A stretch of 45,520 nt of DNA. Origin: Cryomorphaceae bacterium ASP10-05a (GTDB lineage: Bacteria > Bacteroidota > Bacteroidia > Flavobacteriales_D > Sanyastnellaceae). The stretch lies in assembly GCA_000981645.1 (NCBI GenBank), contig LAQC01000012.1, forward strand, positions 1 through 45,520. The letters are read 5' to 3'. The notes beneath the pieces were generated by a model, which worked only from the letters and a program-made list of their open reading frames with translations, ran no database searches and had not been told where the DNA came from. The translations under genes and the position numbers were made by a program. Shown here in pieces: positions 16,827 through 25,506 of this stretch. Numbering within the stretch: the first letter of the stretch is position 1; each line of letters opens with the position of its first letter.

Positions 16827-18722
16827 CTAGCGAATAAGGGCCACATGAGCAAAAATAGTTTCTGTGCTAGTATTTTCAAAGCGGTAAGAAAACTTGTAAG
16901 AGTATATGTCAGGAGGTAGATAATAATTACCGTTATTTTTATTCCCTAACCATCTAAACTCTGAGTCATCAGAAGTAAATACGACATTACCCCACTTGTC
17001 AAGAATAATGATTTCGAAATGAGCAAATGGCCGTGCAGTAGACACATTGAAATAGTCATTTACACCATCATTATTTGGAGTAAATGAATTAGGAATAAAA
17101 GGACCAGCTAAACAAGTTAGATCTCTGATTTCATCTTCAGGAGAAAGGCATATACCACAATTGTCTTCCGCCCATGTTCCGAAAGGAACACCTCTACAAT
17201 CTAAGCAGCTATAGTCACACTCAGAGTCACAGTTGGCTTCAGAGTCATAATTACAGGAGTTGACATCAGTGCAGCCTAAAATCGTTAGCTCAACATCACA
17301 TTCACATAGTTCATTGTTCCAAAATTCTATTCCATTTGTACAGTCGAAATCATTACATACATCCGGAAAAATGGGAGTTCCGGTGCACGGAATACAAATA
17401 TCAGAATTAAAGCAAGCATCTATTATTTCTACGTCATTTTCTGTACAGGGATCTCCATCATCACAAGGAAGTGAGGTAGTTAAATCACATTGAATAACCT
17501 GAACTCCGCTGCATGGAATACAAACTAAATCAGTATCACAGGCAGAAACGATAACCATGTCATCTATGGTGCATAAAAGGCCATCATCACACGCCAGTTC
17601 TATGGTGTTAGTGCAGTCTGCAGCTACATTTCCAGCACATGGAATACATATAAAACTATTGTCACAGACAGCCACTGTCACTTCATCGTTTACCGTGCAT
17701 GAGTCATTGTCATCACAGGGCAGAATGATCACATTGTCACAGGTAGGAGTTACCACTCCAGCGCATGGGATACAAATGATGTCATTATCACAAGCAGAAA
17801 CTGTCTCCAAATCATTTTCAGTACATGAGTTTCCATCATCACAGGGAAGAGAAATAGTATCATTACAGTCAGCTTGAAATGTCCCCCCACATGGGATACA
17901 TACAAAGGTGTTGTCACAGGCAGAAACTGTTTCTTGATCATCGACTGTACATGGGTTTCCATCATCACATAGAATTACTGCAGTGTCATTGCAGTCAGCA
18001 GCTACATTTCCAGCACATGGAACGCAAACGATTGAATTATCACATTCATCTACGGTCATTATATCATTTAAAGTACAGTCGTCACCATCATTACATGGAA
18101 GAACTATAGAGCTCGCACAAGCTACAGGACCATTCATATTATAAGTGTAATCCAAGCAAATAGTATATTGAATAGAGATTAGACCCTGAGAAATAGCCGC
18201 ACCATTAGAAGGACATGAAGCCAATATTTCAGTGGCAGGTATAATGTCAACACCTATTATTGAGCTAACATTCGGGTTTACTCCACATCCTGAAAGGTTA
18301 AGAGAGTAATTCCCAGTAGTGGTCACTCCTTGACCAAAAGCACAGCCTGCAGAAAGCACATCTTGTTCTATAGGACAAATTGAAGATGTGGAAAGTACAC
18401 AGTTTAATAGAACATTCCCGAAAATGGGAACTCCATTACAATTAGTTGAGTTGTTTATAGAAATAATCTCAATATTAGCAACCACAGAAGTTATCTGAGC
18501 ATTTTCTAATCCGCAGGGTAATTCTGGAGGAATAAAGTTATGCAGGTAACCTTCATTTACAACCTCTAAATTATTATGCGCCCAGTCATTTCTGTCAATA
18601 CCAATTAATGCTTCATTTGTAGATTGGCAAGTGCTGGCGACATACTGGCTTCGGTATTCATCGCCAACTAGTAATAGTAAAAGGGAGAGCGCTATTTTTA
18701 CTGCGGTAAAGTTGTTTTTCAT
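16827..18722 (-). CDS. Secreted cysteine-rich repeat protein with T9SS type B sorting domain
   Basis: A 631-residue secreted protein. A signal peptide (about 1-25) is followed by a 170-residue N-terminal region with paired cysteines. Residues about 200-455 hold six tandem 42-residue repeats, each with six cysteines in a pattern like LPCDDGDPCTEND ... ACDN ... CIPCAG ... C. A further Cys-rich segment with GCTDVNSCNYDSEANC follows, and the C-terminal CHU_C/type B sorting domain has NSFTPNNDGVNDYFNV and LDKWGNVVF. Export by the type IX system to the cell surface and heavy disulfide cross-linking are expected; a structural or adhesive role is inference. An inverted repeat lies upstream at 18751-18775. 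Confidence 0.85.
   Translation of the reverse strand: MKNNFTAVKIALSLLLLLVGDEYRSQYVASTCQSTNEALIGIDRNDWAHNNLEVVNEGYLHNFIPPELPCGLENAQITSVVANIEIISINNSTNCNGVPIFGNVLLNCVLSTSSICPIEQDVLSAGCAFGQGVTTTGNYSLNLSGCGVNPNVSSIIGVDIIPATEILASCPSNGAAISQGLISIQYTICLDYTYNMNGPVACASSIVLPCNDGDDCTLNDIMTVDECDNSIVCVPCAGNVAADCNDTAVILCDDGNPCTVDDQETVSACDNTFVCIPCGGTFQADCNDTISLPCDDGNSCTENDLETVSACDNDIICIPCAGVVTPTCDNVIILPCDDNDSCTVNDEVTVAVCDNSFICIPCAGNVAADCTNTIELACDDGLLCTIDDMVIVSACDTDLVCIPCSGVQVIQCDLTTSLPCDDGDPCTENDVEIIDACFNSDICIPCTGTPIFPDVCNDFDCTNGIEFWNNELCECDVELTILGCTDVNSCNYDSEANCDSECDYSCLDCRGVPFGTWAEDNCGICLSPEDEIRDLTCLAGPFIPNSFTPNNDGVNDYFNVSTARPFAHFEIIILDKWGNVVFTSDDSEFRWLGNKNNGNYYLPPDIYSYKFSYRFENTSTETIFAHVALIR
17355..18124 (-). 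repeat. Six-unit 126-bp tandem repeat inside the cysteine-rich gene
   Basis: The in-frame marker encoding CIPCAG recurs at about 17382, 17508, 17634, 17760, 17886 and 18012, an exact spacing of 126 bases (42 codons). Units are diverged at the DNA level but keep six cysteines and the CDDG core, which indicates old duplication under selection for the disulfide scaffold. Confidence 0.85.
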
Positions 18723-18750
18723 TACTAGAAATGAACCAAATTAATTATAA

Positions 18751-18789
18751 AGTTAGTGTCAAAAATACACTAACTAAATTACACTAAGT
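18751..18789. promoter_or_regulatory. Inverted repeat plus direct repeat, possible operator
   Basis: AGTTAGTGT (18751-18759) and ACACTAACT (18767-18775) form a perfect 9-bp inverted repeat with a 7-base loop. A third copy, ACACTAAGT, follows at 18781-18789, exactly 14 bases from the second. The set lies in the 167-base divergent interval between the cysteine-rich T9SS gene and the histidine kinase gene. It may be a regulator site or a 5' leader hairpin of the minus-strand gene. Confidence 0.4.
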
Positions 18790-18889
18790 TTATTTATCAT
18801 CCATCAACACGGTTAAAATTTAATATTGTGTGGCGTCTATTTGAATGTTAAACGGTATTTAGGTATTTTTATAGAGATAAACATTTTAA

Positions 18890-20167
18890 ATGATTAATAG
18901 TCTAATAAAAAAATACAAATCATTGCTGAATTTAGGGGTAACTGAAGACCTCTCTTTTTCAGAGAAACTCAGAACAGAATCTAACAATTTAGTTTCATTA
19001 ATTTTTATAATATCGCTAATCGCTTATCTATTTTATAACGCGATAGGGCCGCGATTTCCGATGGCCTATTATATTAGTTCATCTTGGGTTTTCATTTTTA
19101 TATGGCCCCTGATATTAAATGGGTTTAAGAAATATACAGCGGCTAGGTTAATCACAATTTTATTTCCATTAGTCGGATTGGTCCTAGTTCATTTGCTCCA
19201 TGGCTGGGATGTTAGGATAGAAAGCAGCTATTTGTTGTTGAGTATTTTCAGCGTCTTTTTCTTTAATAAAAAATCAGCAATTGTAATGTGTATATTCATA
19301 GCTATAACCTACATAATAACGGCTATTACTCTGTCTATTATGCCACCTCCATTAAAGGGCTCAATAGTGGCGCCTGCACCTTTTCTTTATTTTGGATTAT
19401 CCTTGATGGCAGGTTTAGTGATTACTTTTAGAGTGCTAACTGAAAATGCCAAGTACAGTGATTTGTCTGTCTCTCAGGAATTACTTTTAAAGGAAAAAAA
19501 CGAAGAGCTAGAGATGTTTTCTAGGATAGCTTCTCATGACTTAAAAGGGCCAGTAAGGAATGTTTTGAACTTCTCCAATTTGATGGAGAAAAACCTAGAA
19601 AATCAGAATTACGCTGAGCTGCAGAAAAATTTAGATTTCGTTTTAGCAAATTCTCTTCAGATGTCAGAGCTTATTGAGGATATGAAAGATTTCTCTAGTA
19701 TTGATAACCTATCAAAGACTAATCAAGAGGTGGTATGTCTGACGGCTATGGTCAGAAAGGTGGAGCTACTTTTGAAAACCGAAATAGAGGAAGTGAACGG
19801 GAAGATTAAGTGTGATAAACTCCTTGATTATAAGTGTAATCCTTCCGATATGCTTCTCGTGTTTCAAAACATTATTCAGAACGGCTTAAAATATAATAGG
19901 AGCGAAACTCCGACCTTAGAAATATCATATAAGAAGAATGAAGAGAGTCTCTCTATCTATTTTAAGGATAATGGAATAGGAATCAAAGAAGAATATTTCT
20001 CACACATTTTCTCCCTTTTTAAGAGACTACACTCTAGAAATGAATTTGAAGGAACAGGTTTAGGGTTAAGTCTGTCTAAGAAGATCCTTCAAAAGTATAA
20101 AGCAGAAATTAGCGTGGAGTCTGTTTTAAATGAAGGAAGTACTTTTATTATAAGGTTACCTCTTTAG
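18890..20167 (+). CDS. Membrane sensor histidine kinase
   Basis: A 425-residue histidine kinase. Five to six hydrophobic segments occupy about residues 33-180 and there is no large periplasmic sensor domain, so the stimulus is probably sensed in the membrane. A short coiled coil (about 190-210) leads to the HisKA H-box SRIASHDLKGPVRNV with the phosphorylatable His216, and a HATPase_c domain with N-box FQNIIQNGLKYN, G1 box DNGIGI (360-365) and G2 box GTGLGL. It is an orphan: no response regulator gene lies nearby. It ends close to the yceI gene, which faces it. Confidence 0.9.
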   Translation: MINSLIKKYKSLLNLGVTEDLSFSEKLRTESNNLVSLIFIISLIAYLFYNAIGPRFPMAYYISSSWVFIFIWPLILNGFKKYTAARLITILFPLVGLVLVHLLHGWDVRIESSYLLLSIFSVFFFNKKSAIVMCIFIAITYIITAITLSIMPPPLKGSIVAPAPFLYFGLSLMAGLVITFRVLTENAKYSDLSVSQELLLKEKNEELEMFSRIASHDLKGPVRNVLNFSNLMEKNLENQNYAELQKNLDFVLANSLQMSELIEDMKDFSSIDNLSKTNQEVVCLTAMVRKVELLLKTEIEEVNGKIKCDKLLDYKCNPSDMLLVFQNIIQNGLKYNRSETPTLEISYKKNEESLSIYFKDNGIGIKEEYFSHIFSLFKRLHSRNEFEGTGLGLSLSKKILQKYKAEISVESVLNEGSTFIIRLPL

Positions 20168-20190
20168 CCAAGCATTAAAATTAATGGAAT

Positions 20191-20227
20191 AAAAAAAGGT
20201 GGTTCCGCTCGTTAAGAAGAACCACCT
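20191..20227 (-). terminator. Intrinsic terminator of yceI-like gene
   Basis: A perfect 9-bp stem AGGTGGTTC / GAACCACCT (20197-20205 and 20219-20227) with a 13-base loop. On the minus strand it is followed by a run of seven Ts, so it terminates the yceI-like gene; the plus-strand side has only A-rich sequence and would be weak for the kinase gene. Confidence 0.85.
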
Positions 20228-20246
20228 AATAAAAAATTGAGTAAAA

Positions 20247-20813
20247 CTAAAACTCTAGATCTATCACTATATCAAATTCGTCATAGATAGCATTATCCTT
20301 AAGCTCTCCAAAGAAACTTTCAGAACCATACTTTACATTGTACTCTGTTCTGTCTATTTTTAAGCTGGCAGAAGCCTTATTTCCATAAATAGAAGCCTCA
20401 AATTCAATTTCCTTAGTTACATCTTTCATCGTAAGATCAGCAGTAACTGCGTAAGAATTTTTCCCTGAGCTTTTTACTTTTATCATTTTAAGCGTGGCAG
20501 TAGGAAACTTCTCCACTCCGAAGAAATCTTCAGATTTTAAGTGACCTTCGAGCTGACCTTTAGATTCGCCTTCCAAATCTGTACATGAGATGCTGGTTAA
20601 ATCTAAAACGAATTCGCCACCAGTTAAAACTTCATTATCGAATGATAAAAATCCTGACTTAAGCTTCACGGTTCCTTCATGACTTCCTAAGACTTTATAT
20701 CCCTTCCAAACTACCTTACTTGTTTTCACTTGCTTTTCACTCTCTAGAATTCCAGATGAGAAAGAAAAACTTATAGCCGCTATAGCCATAAGACCTAATA
20801 TTACTTTTTTCAT
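20247..20813 (-). CDS. YceI-family lipocalin-like protein
   Basis: A 188-residue secreted protein with a signal peptide (about 1-20) and the YceI beta-barrel fold. Typical blocks are SKVVWKGYKVLGSHEGTVKL, then GEFVLDLTSISCTDLEG, LKSEDFFGVEKFPTATLKM and a C-terminal IYDEFDIVIDLEF. YceI proteins bind long amphipathic lipids such as polyisoprenoids in their barrel; the physiological role is unclear. The gene stands alone with its own terminator. A copy of the over-represented 9-mer GCGTTGCAA lies 22 bases before the start codon (20835-20843). Confidence 0.9.
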   Translation of the reverse strand: MKKVILGLMAIAAISFSFSSGILESEKQVKTSKVVWKGYKVLGSHEGTVKLKSGFLSFDNEVLTGGEFVLDLTSISCTDLEGESKGQLEGHLKSEDFFGVEKFPTATLKMIKVKSSGKNSYAVTADLTMKDVTKEIEFEASIYGNKASASLKIDRTEYNVKYGSESFFGELKDNAIYDEFDIVIDLEF

Positions 20814-21397
20814 GTTGTGTGATGTTTTTTATTTGCGTTGCAAAGTTCTATGAAATATTAGCCCTGTAAATTGATATAGGTTAAGAAATCAAAATTATTT
20901 TTTCTAAATATAAGACGATCAGCGCACTATTTGAACGCTTTGAACAGAATACGGATTGGTATCGAAATGAAGTTGATTAACTGATTTGTGAGTGATGACT
21001 GAACATTTAGAATGCTGAAGTCCATGTTAGTGAAGGTTTGTGTTCAAGTGTCATTCCGTGGCCAGATTTAGGACAAGCAGTTAAAAATGATAAATCCCTG
21101 CTAGCTGAAAATATTCAGCTAACAAGGATATATCTGGTCGACCCCAAGTCAACGTTTTTCTTATGCCGCAGGAGCACAATAAGCACTACAGATAAATTTT
21201 ATTTTTCTCAATTTCTGTGTACTAAGTTTTTTTTGCTGAGGTAAAATTAGAGTCCTAGCTCAGGCAGGACTTAACATATATTACCTCGAAATTTTAAGCC
21301 AACATTTCTCTTCATCAACAGTTCTTAATCAATTTTTATTAGCGCCTTATAAAATCATTATCACCACTATCTGGGTGCAAACGATTGAGACCAAGTT
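20814..21397. other. Long intergenic region, no gene recognised
   Basis: About 580 bases with no convincing coding sequence. It contains the 9-mer GCGTTGCAA at 20835-20843, an inverted repeat TAGCTGAA/TTCAGCTA at 21102-21121, and a second small inverted repeat AGTCCT/AGGACT at 21251-21271. Neither repeat is followed by a good T-run on the plus strand. A short TTG-initiated open frame at 21038-21244 has no protein-like character. The region may be decayed sequence. Confidence 0.5.
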
Positions 21398-21949
21398 CTA
21401 ATTTTTCTCGTAATACGCTATTAGGCTAGCTTTCGCTAGAGTATTACTCCATAGGTAATAGCCTGCGATAGCAGGGTTTACCGTTTTATCTAAACGTAAA
21501 GTTTCTGTTTTTAGGGCATAAACAGTAATAATGTATTTATGAATACCATGTCCTGAAGGAGGGCAAGGACCGCCGTAGCCCTCAGTTCCGTAGTTTGTTA
21601 ATGCTTGAATAGCTTCTGGTGGTGCTAATAAAGCTTCTGGATTACCAGCATTTTGGACAAGCTGGAATACGTCAGAAGGGATATCGAAAACCACCCAATG
21701 CCACCATCCACTTCCTGTAGGAGCATCGGGATCATACATCGTAATAGCGAAACTTTTAGTCCCTTCAGGTGCGTTTTTCCAAGAAAGAGCTGGAGACATG
21801 TTTTCTCCTACGCAACCAAAACCGTTGAACTCCTCTGTGATCGTAGCTTGACCGCTCAGGGTACTGCTCGTTAGGGTGAAATTATTTTGTCCGAATATTA
21901 TGCATGATGAAAGCAGCATAAGTGCTAATATCAATTTCGAGTTATACAT
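21398..21949 (-). CDS. YbhB/YbcL-type phosphatidylethanolamine-binding protein
   Basis: A 183-residue secreted protein of the PEBP family (bacterial YbhB/YbcL, Raf-kinase-inhibitor-like). The ligand-pocket motifs are visible as YDPDAPTGSGWWHWVVFDIP and YGGPCPPSGHGIHKYIITVY. The ATG at 21949 is preferred over an upstream TTG: it has AGGA close by and begins directly with a signal peptide (about 1-21, ending CIIFGQ). The biochemical role of bacterial members is unknown, although small anionic ligands bind the pocket. It lies downstream of the AraC-type regulator in the same direction, separated by 84 bases, and may be under its control. Confidence 0.9.
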   Translation of the reverse strand: MYNSKLILALMLLSSCIIFGQNNFTLTSSTLSGQATITEEFNGFGCVGENMSPALSWKNAPEGTKSFAITMYDPDAPTGSGWWHWVVFDIPSDVFQLVQNAGNPEALLAPPEAIQALTNYGTEGYGGPCPPSGHGIHKYIITVYALKTETLRLDKTVNPAIAGYYLWSNTLAKASLIAYYEKN

Positions 21950-22033
21950 TTTTCCTGAGTTTCTTTTTCGCAAAACTAACAGGATGTCGAACTTAATAGG
22001 ATGTTGAAAAGTTCAAAAAATGTGTTTAAAAGC

Positions 22034-22873
22034 TCAGATTTTCATTTGATATTGTTTTGGTGTAGAACCAAATTTCTTTTTAAAAGCTTGCGTAAAATTA
22101 GAAAGACTCTCATATCCGGTTTTATCATAGAGGTCACTTGGTCTAGCATTTTTGGTTTTAAGGAGAAAGGCTGAATGAATTAACCGCTGGTCTTGAAACC
22201 ATTTAATGGGAGAGCAGTCATACTGTTTTCCGAACTCTCGTTTAAAAGAAGAAATACTCATATTGCAGAGAAAGGCTAATTCAGGTAGAGTCAGTCTATC
22301 TAATTTGTTGTTTTCAACCACTCTTCTTAGTGTAATGCTTTTTATATCCAGTTCACCGAGAAGGGAATAATAAAATTCAGGGCCATATATTTCTATTAAG
22401 TATAGCATTATTTCTTCAAACTTTACTTGGAGTAGTTTACTACGTGCTGCTCCTTTTACAGAATCAATTTCTTTTAGTCCTTTTACATAAGATTTTATGA
22501 ATTCATCGTAATTTAACTTGTGAATAGGGACTAACTCTAAACAAATTCTGTCCTGAAAGTTATATTTATTACCGAAAGCAAGGAGAGATGCATCTGAAAA
22601 AAAGAGTAGTATGCTTCTAAATGTTCTATTAGGTGCTGATAACTTCTCTGTCATTAAACAATGTCCACTTTTCATGAGGAGAAAAGAAGAATTATCTACA
22701 GATATTGGACTGGAGTTAGTGTTTACCTCTTTTCTTCCTTCTTGGAGAAAGCTAAAAGTGTTTTGAGTTAGGATTATTTTATTCTTTTCACATGCGTCAG
22801 AAACGTTGTATTCAAAGATTTCTATCTCACTTTTCTCTAGTGCTAAATCCTCCGGGATAGATGTTGATTTCAT
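22034..22873 (-). CDS. AraC-family transcriptional regulator
   Basis: A 279-residue regulator. The C-terminal 100 residues form a double helix-turn-helix of the AraC/XylS type, with LAFLCNMSISSFKREFGKQY and the conserved GYESLSNFTQAFKKKFG followed by TPKQYQ. The N-terminal 150 residues resemble the cupin-like sensing part of exsA-type or YpdC-like Bacteroidota regulators but carry no recognisable ligand motif. It is divergent from the Tet(M)-like GTPase gene; a palindrome (23017-23032) lies in the shared interval. The candidate target genes are itself, the PEBP gene and the GTPase gene. Confidence 0.88.
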   Translation of the reverse strand: MKSTSIPEDLALEKSEIEIFEYNVSDACEKNKIILTQNTFSFLQEGRKEVNTNSSPISVDNSSFLLMKSGHCLMTEKLSAPNRTFRSILLFFSDASLLAFGNKYNFQDRICLELVPIHKLNYDEFIKSYVKGLKEIDSVKGAARSKLLQVKFEEIMLYLIEIYGPEFYYSLLGELDIKSITLRRVVENNKLDRLTLPELAFLCNMSISSFKREFGKQYDCSPIKWFQDQRLIHSAFLLKTKNARPSDLYDKTGYESLSNFTQAFKKKFGSTPKQYQMKI

Positions 22874-23016
22874 GGGTCAAATTAATTATCCGAAGATAAA
22901 AAAAAAGCGTGAATTAATTTTTAAGATTTAATCCATTATGGTCAAAAATGTCTTTTTTAAATAAATTATTGGGTGTGTCACTCGTATTTATAAACTAAAT
23001 AAAGCGGTTTAAGTGC

Positions 23017-23032
23017 AACACTAAATAGTGTT
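23017..23032. promoter_or_regulatory. Palindromic site in the araC-type / Tet(M)-like divergent interval
   Basis: AACACTA and TAGTGTT form a perfect 7-bp inverted repeat with two central bases. It lies 144 bases from the AraC-type start and 182 bases from the GTPase start, in a 340-base interval with no other gene. The symmetry suits a dimeric repressor site; AraC proteins often use direct repeats, so the binder is unknown. Confidence 0.4.
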
Positions 23033-23213
23033 AGGTCTTATTGAGAACACAAAAAAAAAGGAGCTGATTATCCGTTCTGAAAAGTATATTTATTTCCTCC
23101 TAGAGAGAATAAGGTTTCAGTTCTTGGCTTTGTAATTCTGATTTAGAGCTTCTTTATGAGATCTAATTGATGGAAAATTGTGGGCGCGGTGTAATTGCCT
23201 ACTTTTCGGGCCG

Positions 23214-25196
23214 ATGGTCGAGAAGGATATTATAACCATAGGAGTTTTAGCCCATGTAGACGCGGGTAAAACGTCACTTACAGAATGCTTGCTTTATAAG
23301 TCTGGCGCTACCCAGGCGCAGGGAAGCGTGGATAAAGGTAGTGCTATTACCGATGGCTTAGCTATGGAAAGAAATAGAGGGATTTCTATAAAAACAGCCA
23401 CAGTAGATTTCGAGTGGGAGGGAACCCATATTAATCTAGTGGATACTCCAGGGCACATAGATTTTTCTGCTGAGGTAGATAGAGCACTGTCTGTTTTAGA
23501 TTTAATAATCTTAGTAGTTTCAGCCAAAGAAGGAGTTCAAGCCCATACGCTAAACTTATGGGAAAGCATAAAAGAAAGAAATCTACCAGTGCTGGTGTTT
23601 ATGAATAAAATAGATAGACCAGGAGCAGACTTAGAACAAGTGTTTAGAGATTTCGAAAAGGACTTGGGCGCTAGATTATTCGCTTTAAATATGGGTGATA
23701 ATAGTATCCCGGAAAAACCAAAAGTCATTCCTTTTAAAGATTTATTGCCCTTTATTTCTTCTCCAATTATAACTAGGTCACTTGAGAATTTGGCAGAATT
23801 AGACGAGCATTTTTTAGAGCAGTATTTAGAAGGAAACGATTATAATTTGGAAGAGGTGCTTTCAAAGGCTATGGTTCAGGTGAAAAACAGAAGTTTAATA
23901 GGGTTAATCTTCGGTAGTGCCAAACTGGACTTAGGAGTAGATGAATTACTGGGCCAACTAAAAGAATATCTCATGCCTAATACTGAGATAGAAACAGAGC
24001 GTTCAGCTAAAGTGTTTAAAGTGGAGTTTGAAGAGAAATTAGGCCGCTTGGCGCATGTGAAGTCATACGGAGGAACCTTAAAAAGCAAGGATTTTATTTG
24101 GTCACAGAAACTACAGAAAGAGATTAAAATAAATCAAATCTATAGACGCCTTCTCGGCAGCGCAGCGCAGGTAGGAAAGCTCTCCCAGGGTGAGGTAGGA
24201 ATGATAACTAGTTCTGACTTAATTCAAGTAGAAGACGTTTTAGGAAGAAAGGAATTTCCTTCTGGTTTTTCTTCTATTTCTAAACCTGTACTAAGTACTC
24301 AGGCCGTGGCAGAAGAGGATAAGGATTATCAGAAATTAGGAGAGGCCTTGGAAGTTCTTTTTATGGAAGACCCAGTGCTAGATTTCAGGTGGTTCAAAGA
24401 AGAGAGAGAGTTCCATCTAAAAATTCTAGGCCCTATTCAGACCGAGGTGTTGAAAGAAACCATAGCTACGCGGTATGGAATAGAAACCACATTTCTAAGG
24501 CCTAAGGTTGTTTATAAAGAAACCCCTAAGAAATCTGCTGAGGGATATGTGCGCTACTGGATGCCTAAGCCCTGTTGGGCTATAATGACCTTCTTAATAG
24601 AACCTGCGCCTGCAGGAAGTGGAGTGATTTTCGAGTCCAAAGTGAGGACTTCAGAGATCAGTGTGAAATACATAAACGAAGTAAAAAGAGCTATTCCATG
24701 GTCCTTAAAACAAGGAGTTAAAGGATGGGAAGTTACCGATTTGAAGATTACCTTAACCGAAGGTTCAGAGCATACGGTTCACTCTAATCCTGGAGATTTT
24801 CTATTGGCTACTCCGATGGGAATAATGCGCGGATTGGAACTGGCAGGCACAGAGCTTTTAGAACCAATGTATGCATTTCAAATAAAGGCCAATCAAGATT
24901 TCTTAGGACCTGTTTCCAGTGATTTAAATCAAATGAAAGCTCAGCTAGAGGCTCCAGTATTTGATGGAGATTTCTTTACTATCGCAGGAAGAGTTTCTGT
25001 AGAACAGGCCATGGATTATGGAGTGAAATTTAATGCTACTACGTCTGGAAAAGGAAGATTAAAATTAACTTTAGATGGTTATGAGAAGACCAGTTTTTCT
25101 GAAGAGAAAGTGAGAGAATTTAAGGGAGTTTCTCCATTAGATGAATCTCAGTGGATACTGCACAGAAGAGGAGCATTTAAGGCAGATGAGAGATAG
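23214..25196 (+). CDS. Tet(M)/Tet(O)-like ribosomal-protection-type GTPase (EF-G relative)
   Basis: A 660-residue translational GTPase. The G domain has G1 AHVDAGKT (13-20), then DTPGHIDF and NKID, and the rest aligns through all EF-G domains with tetracycline ribosomal protection proteins, including AGTELLEP and the SVDKG switch region. The start ATG at 23214 matches the family start; an upstream TTG is unlikely. In Tet(M) a loop near residue 507-510 (SPV) displaces the drug; the equivalent place here reads HTVHSNPGDF, so those residues are changed. C-terminal extension exceeds Tet(M) by about 20 residues. It may be a housekeeping or antibiotic-response translation factor rather than a resistance protein. 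Confidence 0.85.
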   Translation: MVEKDIITIGVLAHVDAGKTSLTECLLYKSGATQAQGSVDKGSAITDGLAMERNRGISIKTATVDFEWEGTHINLVDTPGHIDFSAEVDRALSVLDLIILVVSAKEGVQAHTLNLWESIKERNLPVLVFMNKIDRPGADLEQVFRDFEKDLGARLFALNMGDNSIPEKPKVIPFKDLLPFISSPIITRSLENLAELDEHFLEQYLEGNDYNLEEVLSKAMVQVKNRSLIGLIFGSAKLDLGVDELLGQLKEYLMPNTEIETERSAKVFKVEFEEKLGRLAHVKSYGGTLKSKDFIWSQKLQKEIKINQIYRRLLGSAAQVGKLSQGEVGMITSSDLIQVEDVLGRKEFPSGFSSISKPVLSTQAVAEEDKDYQKLGEALEVLFMEDPVLDFRWFKEEREFHLKILGPIQTEVLKETIATRYGIETTFLRPKVVYKETPKKSAEGYVRYWMPKPCWAIMTFLIEPAPAGSGVIFESKVRTSEISVKYINEVKRAIPWSLKQGVKGWEVTDLKITLTEGSEHTVHSNPGDFLLATPMGIMRGLELAGTELLEPMYAFQIKANQDFLGPVSSDLNQMKAQLEAPVFDGDFFTIAGRVSVEQAMDYGVKFNATTSGKGRLKLTLDGYEKTSFSEEKVREFKGVSPLDESQWILHRRGAFKADER

Positions 25197-25506
25197 GTGT
25201 TGTTCTCCCATACTTCGATAAAACCTCAGTGACGGAGAAACAAAAAGGAACCATAAAAAAAGTATGCTTTCTGTCACCCAGGATGATTCAGGCTTAGTTT
25301 CTTAGTCGGAAGCTCTGTTTTCTTGTGTATTTCTAATTATTGAAAAAAACAAATTTTACACTTTTCAGATGCCTCCGCCACGCCAGCTTCTTGGCTTTAC
25401 GCAATTTGATGAAGAATCTCAAATCATGCCAATATATTTGGTATGGAAAGAAGTTAAAGCACATTCGTTAACTTGATTCTTAATACATTAGGTAAAGATC
25501 CGGTTT
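25197..25506. other. Intergenic region with one REP-like element
   Basis: About 310 bases between the GTPase stop and the VIT1-family stop, two convergent genes. Apart from the REP-like copy at its left end nothing recognisable was found; no clear terminator hairpin with a T-run was seen. Confidence 0.5.
25213..25261 (+). repeat. REP-like intergenic repeat, copy 1
   Basis: Core CTTCGATAAAACCTCAGTGA followed by CGGAGAAA and an A-rich tail with GGAACCATAAAAAAA. It matches the copy at 26370-26420 in order and spacing, with a few substitutions and a short gap. Cores of the type TTCGACAnnCTCAGTGACCG are familiar as dispersed intergenic repeats in Bacteroidota genomes. Confidence 0.65.

Noticed and set aside
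17260-18109. Several plus-strand and minus-strand frames opposite the cysteine-rich repeats
   Set aside because: They are low-complexity shadows (Ser/His-rich) of the repeated gene on the other strand.
17355-18124. CRISPR array
   Set aside because: The 126-bp period is in frame inside a protein gene and the units are diverged copies without unique spacers.
21038-21244. 68-codon frame in the long intergenic region
   Set aside because: It starts with TTG and its product has no protein-like pattern or family; more likely chance.
23214-25196. Calling the gene a tetracycline resistance determinant
   Set aside because: The key loop residues are changed, and there is no mobile element or other resistance gene nearby; only the family-level name is justified.
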